A program made the position numbers and the translations under genes. From Rallus limicola (taxonomy: Eukaryota > Chordata > Aves > Gruiformes > Rallidae), in NCBI GenBank assembly GCA_022605955.1, contig JAKCOZ010000032.1:6758001-6822000 (forward strand): a stretch of DNA of 64,000 bases, read 5' to 3'. The notes under the pieces are model-generated. The model did not search any database. It had not been told where the DNA came from and worked only from the letters and a program-made list of their open reading frames with translations. Within the stretch, counting starts at the first letter, position 1, and each line of letters starts with the position of its first letter. Below are positions 36,913-50,200 of the stretch, piece by piece.

Positions 36913-39069
36913 AAAGGCTTCTCATTACATAAACACAACACTGAAGTTCATTAACTCTTATTAAAGACATTTATGAAAATAAGTAAAGAGCCAAATTTTT
37001 TTCTACGAAGTTTTACTTGTGGAACACCTTTGTTATTTAAAAAAATATATATATATTTGAAGAAGAGCCTAGGTAACATGGGCTATTTTTGTTTTATTTC
37101 AACAAAAAATGGAATGGATTCCTGGAAAGTATTCCCTTGGGACTTTACACAAAGTGATCCTGAGATGGTCATTTATCTCTTTTGTTTGAAATACTCTATT
37201 TACTACACTTTCTCTGAGAATGAAAAAGCATCTTCCTTCCAGAGCCACAGACTTTTTAATTCTAAGAGAAGCCAACTTATTTCCAGGTACAAAACGCACA
37301 GAGGTTCATGAGGGCTTTTGCTGTGGGAAGGCAGCCTGTCTGCACAGTAACAGACTCATCTACTGCACTGCAGTGCAGTCTCCTGAGCTGACACCCACCC
37401 CTAGAAAGTCTGTTCTCACAGCTGAGAGAGAGTATGCAGCTCTGCATTTATTAACAGCACACGATTGCACTTCATACACTGAAATTTTCACCCCTAAATT
37501 TTATGTCCAAGTGCTCCCCAGCATCTCAGTTACACAGGGTTTTTTAGTATCTTAGCATAAACCAGTTTATTCAATTTGCTGCCCTGACAGTAAAGACACA
37601 TACTCCCTATTAAACAAACAGGATCTGGCAGTATCCTTGATCCTTTTTTGTTCTATTCCTATAGCACATCATCCTTGCTGTGGCTTTCTGGTTACATTAT
37701 ATGTTGCTGAAAAGCAGATTTTTGGACCATGTTGTATGGAAATCTATGCAAAAAAAGTCTATTTGACAGGCAATGTGTGCTCATTACTCAAACAGGGGCT
37801 TTTAAACAGGAAAAGTTGTGTGTATATATAAACAGATGGGCAGCTACACTTTAAGACATCTGCCTAAACATAGCAAGGGTTTGTAAGAGAAGTAGGAGTG
37901 GTCCATCAAACAAAAATAAGCAAGAAATTCTGACTGTAAGAGAACAATGATTTATGGGTTTACTACTACAGTAAAAAGAACAAGCAGCCTTCTCATACAG
38001 GATGGCCATCTGTCTGTTCCTAGGTTCAGTCTGAAAGAATCCAGAAAAAAGTCCTATTGAGGGACAGGATAAAGCACAGTCCTGAAAAGTTTCTCAGGAC
38101 GCTGAGATCAATTCATGATTCACAGGGATAGCAACTATGCTTCGTTAGAAAGACAGGTCACCCTAAATTACTCACATGTTGGACTGATACATTTAGATAA
38201 TCTGGTATCTGGTGGTTGGTTCTAAAAGATTCTTATGAAGACAGGACAAGTATTGTTCATAACTTGCAAAATTCAATGCTGGGAAAAACAGTAACTATTT
38301 TGACATTGAAAAGTTAGGGGTCCTACAGCAGGAAGGAACTCGATTAGCTAGGCCATCTCCTGAAAGCAAGGGAGGTTTAGGAGTTCCCAGTCATTACTGC
38401 AAGACATTGTCTTCACTGTTTAAAATTTGTCCCATTATCGATACTCTACTGTCACCCTGGAGAACCCATTTGACAGACATCTGTGTCCTCTCAAGATGAA
38501 GTTTTAACCTGCATCTATCCTGAAGCTTTCATCCTGAGATTTAAGGTAATGCTCCTAGCCATAAGCACTACAGGTACGTGGGAAAGGCAGCACCTTTTCA
38601 GCCAGAAACAGTCTTTTACGTTCTTGAAGATACTTTAGTTCACCTCCTATGCTTTCCTCCACCTTACATCTTTCTTCTTTTGCCCAAAGAAACTCCAGTA
38701 ACCATGCTGAAGAATTACAGGAAATGCAGGTAAAGAGAACTACTCTTATGCTCTCCTCTGGGCCTTCTCTCCCAGTGGTTTACATCCAGAAATTCCGGGT
38801 TTATTTAAGAGAAAAAGTTGCTTCTACTGTTTCAGACCTTATGATGTCATTTGTCTTATTCTTGCTAAGACAAAGTAGCAGACAGTAAAAAAACCTCCAA
38901 ACCAACCAACCATTAGACCTTTCCTTTCTTCATACTTAACTATTGTGAGTTATAAAGATGGTCACACGCACAGCTTCTGATTTCTACCAAGCAAACAGCA
39001 CAAGCATTTTCTGGAGACCACTAACAACCTACAGGGGCCTACAGGAAAAGATAAAATTAAAGAATTTAC
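36913..39069 (-). other. Intron
   Basis: Unique sequence upstream of the CR1, with a short AT repeat at 37041-37058. Open frames at 36973-37311 and 37220-37555 are plus-strand and lack splice support. Nothing else recognised. Confidence 0.4.
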
Positions 39070-39267
39070 CTTTTATTAGTCTAGCTTTGTCCAAGAAGCA
39101 CTTCCATTCACACTGCTGTGGAAAGCTGGATTTGGTGCACACAATCAGCTATTCCTCAGCACCTGAACAAGATGAGGGCAAGATCTTACCTTCGGAATGA
39201 CCTGTGTCACCTTGCAAAGCTTGGTATCCAGTTAGTTTTAAATTGAACTGAAAATCAGTAAGCTTTA
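39070..39267 (-). CDS. Internal coding exon of the unknown gene, with an in-frame TAG
   Basis: 198 nt, phase 1 to phase 1. The acceptor is CATTTGGGAGTTTCAG and the donor AAAAG/GTAAAT. The frame reads KLTDFQFNLKLTGYQALQGD onward, is stopped by TAG at 39149-39151 (codon 39 of 65 full codons), then continues LIVCTKSSFPQQCEWKCFLD and KARLIK to the donor. Both sides keep the phase of the neighbouring exons. A CAG-to-TAG transition is the simplest cause. The alternatives are a 74-bp mini-intron (donor GAAG/GTAAGA at 39193, acceptor TTTCCACAG at 39115), which would break frame, or that the gene is decaying in this individual or species. Confidence 0.5.
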
Positions 39268-40659
39268 CTGAAACTCCCAAATGTATCAAAATGAAGCCTC
39301 CATGCTGCAAAGGAGTCATGTGAGTAAACCCAAAATGTAAACAACCTCATCACTGTTAATAGAATAATAAATACAGCTAACGTGTAGCATACGAAACATT
39401 TTTTGAAGGCTCAGTTTTGAAGGCTCAAATAACTCAGATGGCTGATTCATGATGTTGTTAAACCAACGTAAACTTGGGCTGCTGCCAAATGAGGCAGTCC
39501 CATTCGCAGCTTCCCACCCTGACTGTACTCCAGAGGTTGGCTTGCTTGCATTTTTAAAGCCACATCAGCCCCCTGACCTGTGTGGATGCACAACCACAAA
39601 AGCATCAGCACAAGAGAGGCTGCAAAAAGGCTGGAACAGTTCTGTTTGGCAGCCACCCTGTCACACATCACCATCAAGTGATCATGGAACTACAACCACA
39701 AAGATAAGACACCTTATTTATCTTTGGTTCAGTGTTTTTTTTCTAAGCCATAAGAAGGTACAGTAAAGTATTACTCTAAACAAAGCGCCACATCATAGAA
39801 AAAAGGTTATTTTTTTTCCTATTTCTTTACCTTCCAAGTTATTAATGAATTATCTAATCTGTTTGCATTTTCAAGTGATTTATGTTGCATTTCTTAATGT
39901 AAAAATTATTTTGGTGGGCGAGCACACAAGTGAAAAGATGAGAGATGTACCCTGTCAAGAGATAAGTGATGAACATGAAAAGTACTATATATTAAAAACG
40001 AAACCAACATAAATCACGAAAAAATTCACTGAGGTAAAACCCAACCTGAACTGTGGTATAACACATTGCTATTGCAAAATGCTCAAATATTCTACTTTTT
40101 CTTGGTAAAAGCATATATGATATGGTTTAAAACCTATCAGTATTAAGAAATACTCCCCATAAAACCAAAGATAAATAAGTGGGTTTACGTTATTAAGAAA
40201 ATTAAGAAGGCAGCACACATGTAAACCATTAAAATCCTAGGTGACTTGATTCTTTAATTTTGCTGTAACTTTCCTCTACCTTTCTCACCAGGGAGTTCTA
40301 GTGACAGCTGCAAGATCAGGCTAGGATTTCAGTACTTTTAAGCTGAACTGAAGATGAAACAACGTTATAACAGCTGCTCAAGACCAATCATCAAAAGAAT
40401 AATCTAATAGGAGTGAGAAGAATTATGTCAAGTACCTCACGTGCCTTGTGTCACTAAACACTGTTCAGCAAAATAGTCCCTAATGCATACATTAAAATTA
40501 TCAGACACTTTGAGTACACCCTTCTTTCTCATTGTTTCTCCACTGTGACTACTTTAAGATGAACTGAAATACATTTGTACTTTCATGTAGGTATTTATCT
40601 TACCCATAGCTTGTTTTTTTTCTAGTAAAACATATTTAGGATTTATCAACTTTATTCCT

Positions 40660-40775
40660 CCTTTCTAGACCATTCCCTCATTTCTCAATCGCAACTTTGT
40701 CTTAATTACAATCGGGTCAGGGTCAGATCTACCGTTATCCCAACCTTTCGTGCCCCACGTTGGGCGCCAAAAGAC
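40660..40775 (-). mobile_element. Retroviral leader with primer binding site, attached to LTR copy 3
   Basis: On the minus strand the LTR end is followed by GTCTTT and then TGGCGCCCAACGTGGGGC (plus coordinates 40752-40769). This 18-base match is the classic retroviral primer binding site complementary to the 3' end of tRNA-Lys(1,2). Roughly 90 bases of leader-like sequence follow, then host-like sequence. No gag, pol or env frame and no 3' LTR were found, so this is the 5' end of a provirus whose rest is lost. The 40660 boundary is approximate. Confidence 0.8.
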
Positions 40776-41337
40776 TGTCGTGGTGTCACCCCAGCTGTGG
40801 GCCGAGATCCACACAGCTGCCTGCTCCTTAATGTAAAAGAGCAGGAGAAGAGGGAAAGGGGGGGGGGAAACAAGGGAAGGGAAAAGGAAGGGACAAATAA
40901 CTCCAAAACCAAGAAACTAAGAGGCCCGTGGGTTGGGATAAGGATAGTTTACTAAGAGAACAGAAAGATCAAATATACCAATGCTCACAGGACTTTAGAG
41001 CAAAAGAATATGAAACTATTGATACCCAATGCAGTTTCTCACCCAACCACACAGCTCAGGCCGCACCACCCAGAGCCGTCCCGGAACCCGACCGTCCCCC
41101 AAGACCCTCGCGTCCCGGAACCGCCCCCCTTCTTCCTCCCATCAGCCCCCTTTATCCTGGGCAGGACGTAATTGGCATGGAATACTCTCTTTGGCCCATC
41201 TGGGTCACCTGTCCTGGCTTCCCTGCAACTAGAAACATCAGGGTGTTCTCAGCACTGCTTTCATTGTAACTCCCAAACACAGCATCCCATCCGCTGCTAC
41301 AAATGGAGTTAACTCTATCCTGACTGAAACCAGGACA
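40776..41337 (-). mobile_element. 5' LTR of a truncated provirus (copy 3 of 3)
   Basis: 562 bp, TG...CA ends, nearly identical to copies 1 and 2 but with a net loss of 9 bases in the region equivalent to 3259-3276 of copy 1. Unlike the solo copies, its minus-strand 3' side continues into a primer binding site. Its flanks (AAGAC and ACAAC) do not match, as expected if the element's other end was deleted. Confidence 0.92.
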
Positions 41338-42911
41338 ACAACATAATAAAAGCCTGCGGGTAGTCTTCTTGGCATGTTATCAACTGTCCTCCTGATCTGT
41401 GCAACACACTTCCTGTGCTCTAATATACCTTAATCCTGTGTGCTTTAATTTAGGAATAGATTATCTATCATAATCCAGCCTCGGAGCAGAGTAGCGCAGT
41501 TGTGAATCCTTACAAAGGAGAAGCACCAGGTAATTATTTTCTATCAGACTCATTATTTCCCACTTCAAACACCAAAGCTGTAAAATTACCTGCCCAGCCT
41601 CAGGATACCTCTGGGTCCCATTTCACCCTCTGTTTTCATTTTGTGCAAATCCAAACGATTTGTTCTGTTTTCATTCTCCTATGTTCTTAATGTAAGATCA
41701 CCTCAGCACTGATCTTTGATAAACTCTACACAGAAACCAGACTGAAGGGTCAACCTTCAATGCCTCTGTAAGAAGGGAAGAGAAAGGACCAAACAACCAC
41801 CAACAAACAACACAGCAAACAAATTTAAGAACAGGCTTAATCGCAGACCCTGTTAAACAAGACATCTCAGGATCAGCTAATAAACTGAATTCAGGTTACA
41901 ACTTGACATGAGGCTAGACTCCCAATTCCTCACAAAGCATTGTGCTCCACACAAGCTGAAAACACACCCAAAATACTATACAGGGAGGAGATATATGGGG
42001 AAAAGTAAAAAAATCCTGATTCCTCCTAAGATGCCTACTAGAAAGGCCAGAAACAGAAAGCCAACGCTTCTCTTACTAAGAGCCTGTTTTCTGTATTCCA
42101 ATGTATCAGCTTCTGAGACCAAAGCAGTGCAAGAAGTGTCTTAATATAAATTGCAGCAGTGAAGGGAACTCAGCTTGCACAGGCCTACTGCTCCTTTCAC
42201 AAACCAAACAGAACAAAACCATTTTCATTTACTGAGGCATTTGGGCCTGATTTTGTCCTTTCAGGTTTTACTATCTAGCTTTTCCTTTACTACCTCCTAT
42301 CCATTCCTTCTTCCATAACCATACGCCACCTATTCTTATTTCATTATTTTGCTGTCCTCACCCCTACTCCCTTGAAGTGTAGCCTCAAGTGAACTTGCCT
42401 GCTACCCTGCTTTCTCCTACCCTTCCTCAGATTTCATATCACTGCCTTCTCCTTCAGAATCCTACCCCTTTTGCCCGGTACTGATAATACTTTCTTCACT
42501 GAAAACCACAGGCAGCATACCTAATACCATACATTTTCACAGAGGTGCATATTTAAGTGTTTTACTGAATGCTTTTACTGATTACCAAATGCTTCACTAA
42601 ATTTTGAAATCAAGACTCTAACAGTTAAATGCTGAGACATCACTGGCCTCTGGAAAGCAGAGGGAAAAAAGCTGCTCATCTTTGTCATAAATGAATGCAG
42701 TTAACTGTTTCCTAGGTGGGTTCCAGGCACTATATATAACGTGTGCATTCATCCACAACCAATGCTGACTCTAGACTTGTACAACTACCAAGTAAAAATG
42801 AGCATCGCTTTTGATTTAGATCTAGTATAGCTATTAAGTGACTTTGAAACTGATGACAGTGAGCTGTTTCAGAATGAGAGAGTGAATCAAGTCATTACAA
42901 AAACAGCTTAC

Positions 42912-42972
42912 CAAAGCACAACTCAGTGCTGTTCCCTCTTCTCCTCTTCCTTAGTCTACCTGGATATACAGA
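42912..42972 (-). CDS. Internal coding exon of the unknown gene
   Basis: Sixty-one nt preceded by an outstanding acceptor (a run of T and C from about 43010 down to TTCTGATAG at 42973) and followed by the donor CTTTG/GTAAGC. Only phase 0 is open: SVYPGRLRKRRRGNSTELCF, ending phase 1, which joins the next exon as F-V-KLTDF. The basic RLRKRRR run could be a nuclear-localisation-type patch. The purine-rich sequence leaves some chance that this is fortuitous. Confidence 0.5.
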
Positions 42973-45615
42973 CTATCAGAACAGAAGAACAAGAGGCAAC
43001 AAGAAAAAAATCCAAATGATATTTCATAGCAAAATGCTGCATTATTACATGAAGAAGCATCAACCTCTAAACAAGTACAATTCTGAACCCTCAAAAAGAG
43101 GAAGCACTCTTTTAGGAACATAAAACACATTTTCCTTTAAATTATATTTAAAACAGGGAAATTAGGTCTTTATAGGAGAAGTTTACATATGTACATAGAG
43201 ACCAATTAACCCATTTTCTAAAGCCACAACTTCTCACATATTACAAAACACCCAAGCTCTAGTTCGCTTGAAATTTAAGATTCAGGACTTTATCTCCAGC
43301 CTTGTCAGAGAACCAGCCACAGCCCACTATGAGATGTGGAAGACCAGAAGATCTATAGGTGAAATGCTCAGCAAGAGCATTCCTTAAGCAAGCTTATGTG
43401 CGTGGTCAAGTCAAGAACCGAACAGACAAACACAAAGAAACTCTATCAATGTCCTTAACTACTTTGTCTAACTTTGGAAAAGACTGAAGCTCCCTATGCT
43501 GGTTTCTGAAACATGCTACATGGCCAGCATGCTCTCTCTCATCAACAGCCTCCAAAATGGAAGTATTCTCATAACCTCATATCAAAATAAAGAGAAAAAA
43601 TTAAAACAATTAGATTGACAAAATATATTAATAAATATTACAATAAAATAATAATTGTGTAACAACAAATAAATAGGGAAGATGCATCCTAGAACTGTCT
43701 AGTATTTTAAAAAGTAGGAAAAAAGGTTGCACATGGAATTAAGATAGCCTGAAATGTATCACATTAGCTAACATTCTTTTTCCCCACAGGTAATACTTGC
43801 TTCCGGTGAGCTCATTCTTACATGTAGAATCCATCAGTTGGAGCAACTTTAGTTATTAATTGGCTATGCAAAGTCAGAAGTATACTTTCTTGGTTAAGAG
43901 ATCTGAGTGTGATGAGAACGTATCTCACCTCAAAAAAACACCAGAGCCTTCACCCATTCTGTCCTTAGCCACCCAAGTGCCTAAGTGCAATCTTAAAATT
44001 CAGGACCTGCTATACTGGCAAACTGGAGCTTAACTAATATCAACACAGGTAAGGATACCCACATGAGGAAACACCCCACTGAAAATGACTCACTTATCAC
44101 AAGCTACACAACTTTCCATTCAGCATTTGAATTTATCTGACCACCTAATTGCCAGATTCTTCCTCATGAAAAGGAAGGTGTGAAAGAGTTCACATCTTAC
44201 AAGCACTGCACCTGGACAAAACTTGAACATAAACACCACAAATGAATGAAGATGTAGCTGCAGGGGTGTTCAAGGTCTGTGTACATATCAGGATATCACA
44301 GAAAATTATCTTCAGTGTTGTCAGGTCCCTGCTGACCCATACTACAGAATTTGAGAGGGACAGCTCTGTAGAAAACAGATGGGAATTAAATCCCATGCAA
44401 TTTTTAAAGTCTTGTATCTCAGCAGAACATTTACTGGTCCATGTGACCAAACTTTTGCCAACTTCTGATCTATAGTTCTCTACAGAGAACAAAAGCCACT
44501 CTGTATTAATTTATCTGGATTCTCTCAGCAATGTTTAGAACTTGTTTGTCTTGTAAATTCAGTGTGTTATAGAACAGTCAATATCTACAATAGGAGTAGT
44601 ATTTTCAAGAGCTTTTGACTGATGAGTAACTTAGAACAGAGTTCAGTGGTACTATTTTCTCTTCGTGCACCTCAGTCCAAATTCAGCATTATAAAAACTG
44701 TTTTCTGTTTGACCAGTTTTGCTCAAAGTTTATGTGTCATTATAAGGCATGAAATTTTAATTTTGTTGTCCTACTATTCCCTGAAGAATCTTATGAGGAG
44801 AAAATACAGTTTCAATAACTGCGCTCGCAAACAAATTCCAGTACTGTTAGAGTATATCGCTGCCTCCATCCTGCCTGCCTCCAGATAACCCACTTGCAGT
44901 AACGGTCTGCTGTTCCTATGAGCTAAAAGTATTTGGATGCCTACATACATAGCCAGGTGCCTTACACTTGGTTGTAGCTTGACATGAATAACTCATGTTA
45001 TGCAATAACTCAAGGAGTAATTGTAATAGGTTATATGTTCTCTGCTTTTGTGTGTTGATGTCACTAGCTCAGTTCCTGCTAACGGGAATCCGCTCTTCGG
45101 CTGTTAAAAGGCAGAGATGCTTTATTTTGACAGGTGTAGATAAATAAACAGTGGAGTTTTTTTAATTAAATACTCTTTCATCTAGTGCCCATCATAAACT
45201 GTTGAAGATATGCTTCTGAATATTGCTTAAGCCCAAGCTCTAGGTAACATGGCAGGTTTCACCCAGATATCTTTTGTTCGTTCCTCTGTGTTTTTTCACC
45301 TAACCAAGAAAAATCTCAAGTTTCTATGGAGAGACAATGTGAACAGTTGTTTTGCGGCAACATTCAGTAAGAATTTCTAACACTGAGTTACCAGAAGACA
45401 GGCCTGTGTCTTCAGTTCTTCCTCACTGTGAACAAATGCTATGTAAGACTTAAGTTACCACCCCTCTAACGGCTTTCAGAATGAACAGCAGTCTGCACGC
45501 AGCCACACTATCAATCTCAGCTAGCCAACATTTGTTTGAAATCCATGAGAGTTCTGTTTTTTCCAATAACATCTTCTATCCAGCAACATCTGTATTACAG
45601 GTTCACAGCATTTAC

Positions 45616-45644
45616 TCGTGATACCGTGCAAGACCACCCTTCTT
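45616..45644 (-). CDS. Very small candidate exon of the unknown gene
   Basis: Twenty-nine nt, phase 1 to phase 0, reading EGWSCTVSR. The donor is CACGA/GTAAAT; the acceptor TATCAGTTAATTTAG is poor in pyrimidines. Two CpGs and the exact phase needed between 47239-47292 and 42912-42972 are the only support. It could be chance. Confidence 0.25.
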
Positions 45645-47238
45645 CTAAATTAACTGATAACCATTAAGCAATAATTAGTCAGCTGAAAACATGAGAAATA
45701 ATTTGAGTACATAGTGCTTCTTTTGCCACCTACAGAAATAGGAATGGATGAAGCAATAAAGAGGCCTTCTAAAGTCATCCTGCTGGAAGTATTGTATTGG
45801 GCCCATGTGCTGGAAATCTATATTCCAGCAGAGCAGTGAAATGCTGGAGCAGTAACCTGGCAATTTGGCATTCACCCACACACTCGTGAATCATTAATCT
45901 GAACTTCTGAAACATCCTCTATTAGAAATGCCTGTCCCTTGGAGCCATTTATGGATTCAGAGAAAATGAGTTATGATTACGAGTAACAGAGTGAAGACTA
46001 GAAGAACATATTAAGTTGAAACAAAGGAATGAGTCCACAAGAGGGGGAGGGGAAAGACTGATATTTGGACTAAGAACTCGAAGAAGAAAAAAAAAATCCT
46101 ATATAGGACAAAGCTTGTAGTCATGTCAAGCATAGAAGAAAGTAATGCCAGTGTCAATTAACAGAGCTGTGCCAACAATTAACAACATTGATGCTATGGA
46201 AACATTCCATCAGAATGAAGGAGCTTCCGGAAACTGGTCTAATCAAAAGGGAAACTGAGGCACTGTATTACCCACAGCCAGGCTGTCTGACCCTTTAACT
46301 CAACACAGCTAATGTTAATGCAGCTTTGAAATACAAAATCCATCCTACTAACAAAGATATACTCAAGCTAACGTAACACATGGCTCGCTCCTCAAGAACT
46401 CTTTAATTCCTTTCAGCTACCTCTTAGTTGTTCTTCAGGAGAAGCACTTTCCATTTCAGCTATGTACCTTTAGCACCGTTGCCAGTAGCAGAAGTACTTT
46501 ACATTAAAGAAAAACATCAGAGAACTGTAGAAAGAGAATATAACTTGCTGAAGAAATCTTACAAGCATTTTACTATTGTCTGGTTTAATTTCATGTTAGT
46601 ACTCCTTATGTAGGATTTTAATAACAGGTTGTATTTGACTAGAGGCCTTGTTGGATCATGAACATTTTATCAGATTAAGGGAATTCTTTCCCTTCTGATA
46701 AATCTTAGACTGCTAAATTTAGATTATACTGCAGCAAGAATGAGGTATGTTAAAAATGCAATTTAAAATTAACTCACCACTGACAGCCTGTTATATTAAC
46801 TTACTGTGGCACACCATTTTCTAACAGCATTCAGTTGAAGAGAAAAATTATAATATTGACCTAAACTTACACCAGCTAAAAGCTCTGTCACCAATACTGA
46901 CTTAAAACCAATACTGATTTAAAACTTTCCATGCCTGTAACTGTTGCATTTACATTTTGTCTAGACGTAATTTTCTGTTTCTTGTAATTCCAGAAGTTGC
47001 ACTGAAACATGGAATAGTAGGTACCAAGGCTTGGGTAGGGGTGAGAGGGGGGAAGGTCCTCATTTAATTACATGTGCCACAACCAGAGAATGCATGACCA
47101 CTTTCTCTCCTTGCTAGAGTTTACGGTTGAACCCTGGAATTAAATCTAAACAACTGAAAGCAAGAGACAATTCCACTTACTGATTTGCATTACAAAATGT
47201 GTTACCCAACTACCCGTTTGAGAATGTAATTTGCATAC

Positions 47239-47292
47239 CTAGCACGGGTTCTGCTGAGTACCGACACACCGTTGCCATTGAAGTTTTCATTT
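47239..47292 (-). CDS. Small candidate exon of the unknown gene
   Basis: Fifty-four nt. The donor is GCTAG/GTATGC and the acceptor CTAGATGTACACAG. In phase 1 it reads MKTSMATVCRYSAEPVL and ends phase 1. A second frame (phase 2, NENFNGNGVSVLSRTRA) is also open, so the reading is ambiguous. Phase 1 fits the exons called on either side; phase 2 would fit a direct join to 61990-62057. It contains several CpGs in CpG-poor surroundings. Confidence 0.3.
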
Positions 47293-50200
47293 CTGTGTAC
47301 ATCTAGGCTGTGACATAAGCACCCCTCCTAAACCAGGCATTGTGAAGGCTGAAGCGTAATATACTCTTAATAGAAATATAAAAATATCAAAAGTAGTATT
47401 TTTAGGACTTGGAAGTGAAATTTATTTTCTACCCTTTTATTTGCTCTAGTTCTCACTCCTGTCTTTCAACAGCTGTCCCCTGCTTCCACTCTTAGGAGCA
47501 TTCCTCTTCCCAGGCGTTTCCCTTCTCTACGCTCATCAGGCTGCCCCGCTCTACGGGCCTTATTTCTTCACTGTGATTCTGCAAGGATCAGAGTATTTGT
47601 AAGGTTTGTTCATTCCTACTGCATTTTTCTGTTCCTTCACTTTGCACTCTGTTGATTACACAATGATGTAATTCTACATGAACCTTTCTTACAAACTAAG
47701 TAAGTGCTTTTAGGATTTGTTTATCTCAAGATAAATTTTGATAACCTTAACATGCAACCATGTTATACTTTGGTAAGGAGATCCACGTGTTTCAAAACCC
47801 ACTTTCTATTCGTGTGGGATTTACACTGCCATCACAAATTCACATACTACCAAACATTCATTTAGTTTTCTACAGACAGATGGAGTTGTTTCCTATGGAC
47901 TTATTTAATGAATTTCACTCTTAATTAGAATAGTCTGCCAGTGGTGATCAATAAACATTTTGGATATTTACAGAATAAGCATTATGAAAAACAGCCACAG
48001 ACTAAAATGACAGAGGAAAGGAAGAGACTAGATTTTATTAGCTTAATTAGTAACGGTTTCATAACCTTCACAGAACATGAATTCCTCTAGTACCTAGTGG
48101 CTTACTTGTCCCCCACCCCTCCCAGTCTATCTGACCCTTCAATTACAATATAGTTAAAGCAATTTTTTTAAGCTTAAAGAGACACATAAGGACTCGTGGT
48201 TTTGGGGGAGTTCAGAACACAGATCAAAGTGAGAAACAAGTATAATCCCTACATTTGCAGAAGTAAAAACTCCTAATACAAAAGCTCCAGATGTACCACG
48301 CTATCAGAAGTTAGACCAGGATCCAGATTTCACATTTTCTATCAACATAATTTGCCCCCTACTATCACAACTGGATTAGAAACCCAACAGAAGCAAGTGC
48401 CTGTGAAAGCAGAAGGGAAAAAAAAGTAAAAAAAAATAAAAATCACTCTTCATTTTGTCCCTTTTCTCAACGTTACATGAAACTGCTCTTTGAGAATGAG
48501 CTGCCACTTAGTGACATCAAACTTCGGATGAAATTAATGACAGTCATTAATTTGAAAAAAACTCATGAAATAACATGGAATTAGTAAGGGTAGTGTAATT
48601 GTTCACCCTCCTCTCAATGCTGTAGATTCCCTCACTTCTAAGGAATTGCATTAATTCCAAGAAATCAGCAGAGAATTAGAAAATGGCTATATTTTTGCAC
48701 ATGAATTTTAGAGTCAACTCCAGAAAGATGACAGAAACAGATCTTCAAGCAAAAGGGATTAAAGGAGCAACGTATAAATAATCAATTATAGAACTGAAAC
48801 CTAATGCAAACCAATTCTATAGGTCAAGCTTTTTATTCCCTTTTACTTAATTCCTGTCAAGCTCAGATTCCACTCCAAGTTGCATATTGCAAGTTTCATA
48901 CTGAGTATGAAGAGCCAGCCAGCAAAGCAGCACTCAAGGCATAAGCCTCGCAGTTATCCCAGCTGGTGCAGCCGGCACAGAAGCTGTGCTGGACACCTTT
49001 TAGCTCACAGTAAGAGAGGAACCAAGTGAAGCCTAAATGAGCTTTAGCCCCAGCTCCTTAAGGCACAGAGATATGATTTCCAAAGCACAGTTTCAACTAA
49101 GTAATTTCATTCCTCACAGAAAATAAACCTTCAACTGAGCATTTAATTTTTTTATGCCAGTAAACCTCAATGTCCTAAAATTCAGTCCAGATGGAGCATG
49201 ATGCAATTTTTTTATCACTACTGTAGTAATCAAGTCTACTAGTTATTTTTAATACAGATTTTTAATACAGGTAACTTTAATCACCATTGTAATAATCATC
49301 TAAGACAGAAGCAACTACAGCAGCAGTTCCAACATAACACACGTCTATAAGATCAGCCTTTAGTGCCTGCAGCTGAAGCCCGAAGTCATGAAATGTGGAC
49401 TCTCACTACAATAGCTACTGTCCTCTATACATCAAATATTTCATGGCACTTGGTATGTATTATCCCTTTAGAGCTGCATGTGAGGGGCTACGGCACATAG
49501 AGCACTAATGACGCCAAATGGCTAACTAGCTTTGTTGTTTCAACAGCGGCTGTTTTATCTATCAAACCTTCCACCACAACCCTTTCTTATTTCATTGAAG
49601 TGCCTCAATTAAGTTTTCTAAATGAGAATATTAAATGAAATAATCAGTTTTTTAAAACATGATGCCCCTCAGAAATAAGGAAAGATTTAAGCAGGGCGTA
49701 GAGAACAGATTTGAAGGAAACTGCTCTCAGTAAATGAACAGATATTAACAGCACATATTAGTGGTGTTATTTGAGCCATATTCCTATCTCTTAGCTAAAT
49801 TCAGAGGCAGCTATTAAGATCTGAGAGTATGACATTCATTTGAAAACTTGATTCTAACAATAATCATTTGGATAGATAGTAACAAAGAAGGTAGTAGCTC
49901 CTGTTTGCTATTATTAAGTCTCAATTTGCAAGTATAATTTTGCCAACAAGTAAAAGAAAGTAGCCTTCCCCTTTCTATTTCATGTTTTTGAAAGCTATAA
50001 TTATTTAGGCCTTCTAAAGTTGCTTCTATAATCACTTCAATTTCTTCAATTCAGATTATCTTTAATTTCAGAAACCAGAATGAAATTTAATTATCATTAA
50101 TAGTGTTTTCAAATTAACATAATTCATTTTCGATCCTATGTAATCAGACACAGCCATTTCCTCCTCAGTAATCTGTAATGGGTTCTGAAGTGTTCTTCTG

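Larger units (their letters stand above)
39268..42911 (-). other. Intron with a partial provirus
   Basis: About 3.6 kb. Contains the LTR and leader at about 40660-41337. The flanks are unique AT-rich sequence, with a 13-bp tandem duplication (TTTTGAAGGCTCA) at 39402-39428. No other feature seen. Confidence 0.4.

Noticed and set aside
45290..45345. Acceptor-like tract (GAGATTTTTCTTGGTTAG) followed by an open stretch on the minus strand
   Set aside because: Its length would not give the phase needed between 47239 and 42912; the 45616-45644 stretch fits better.
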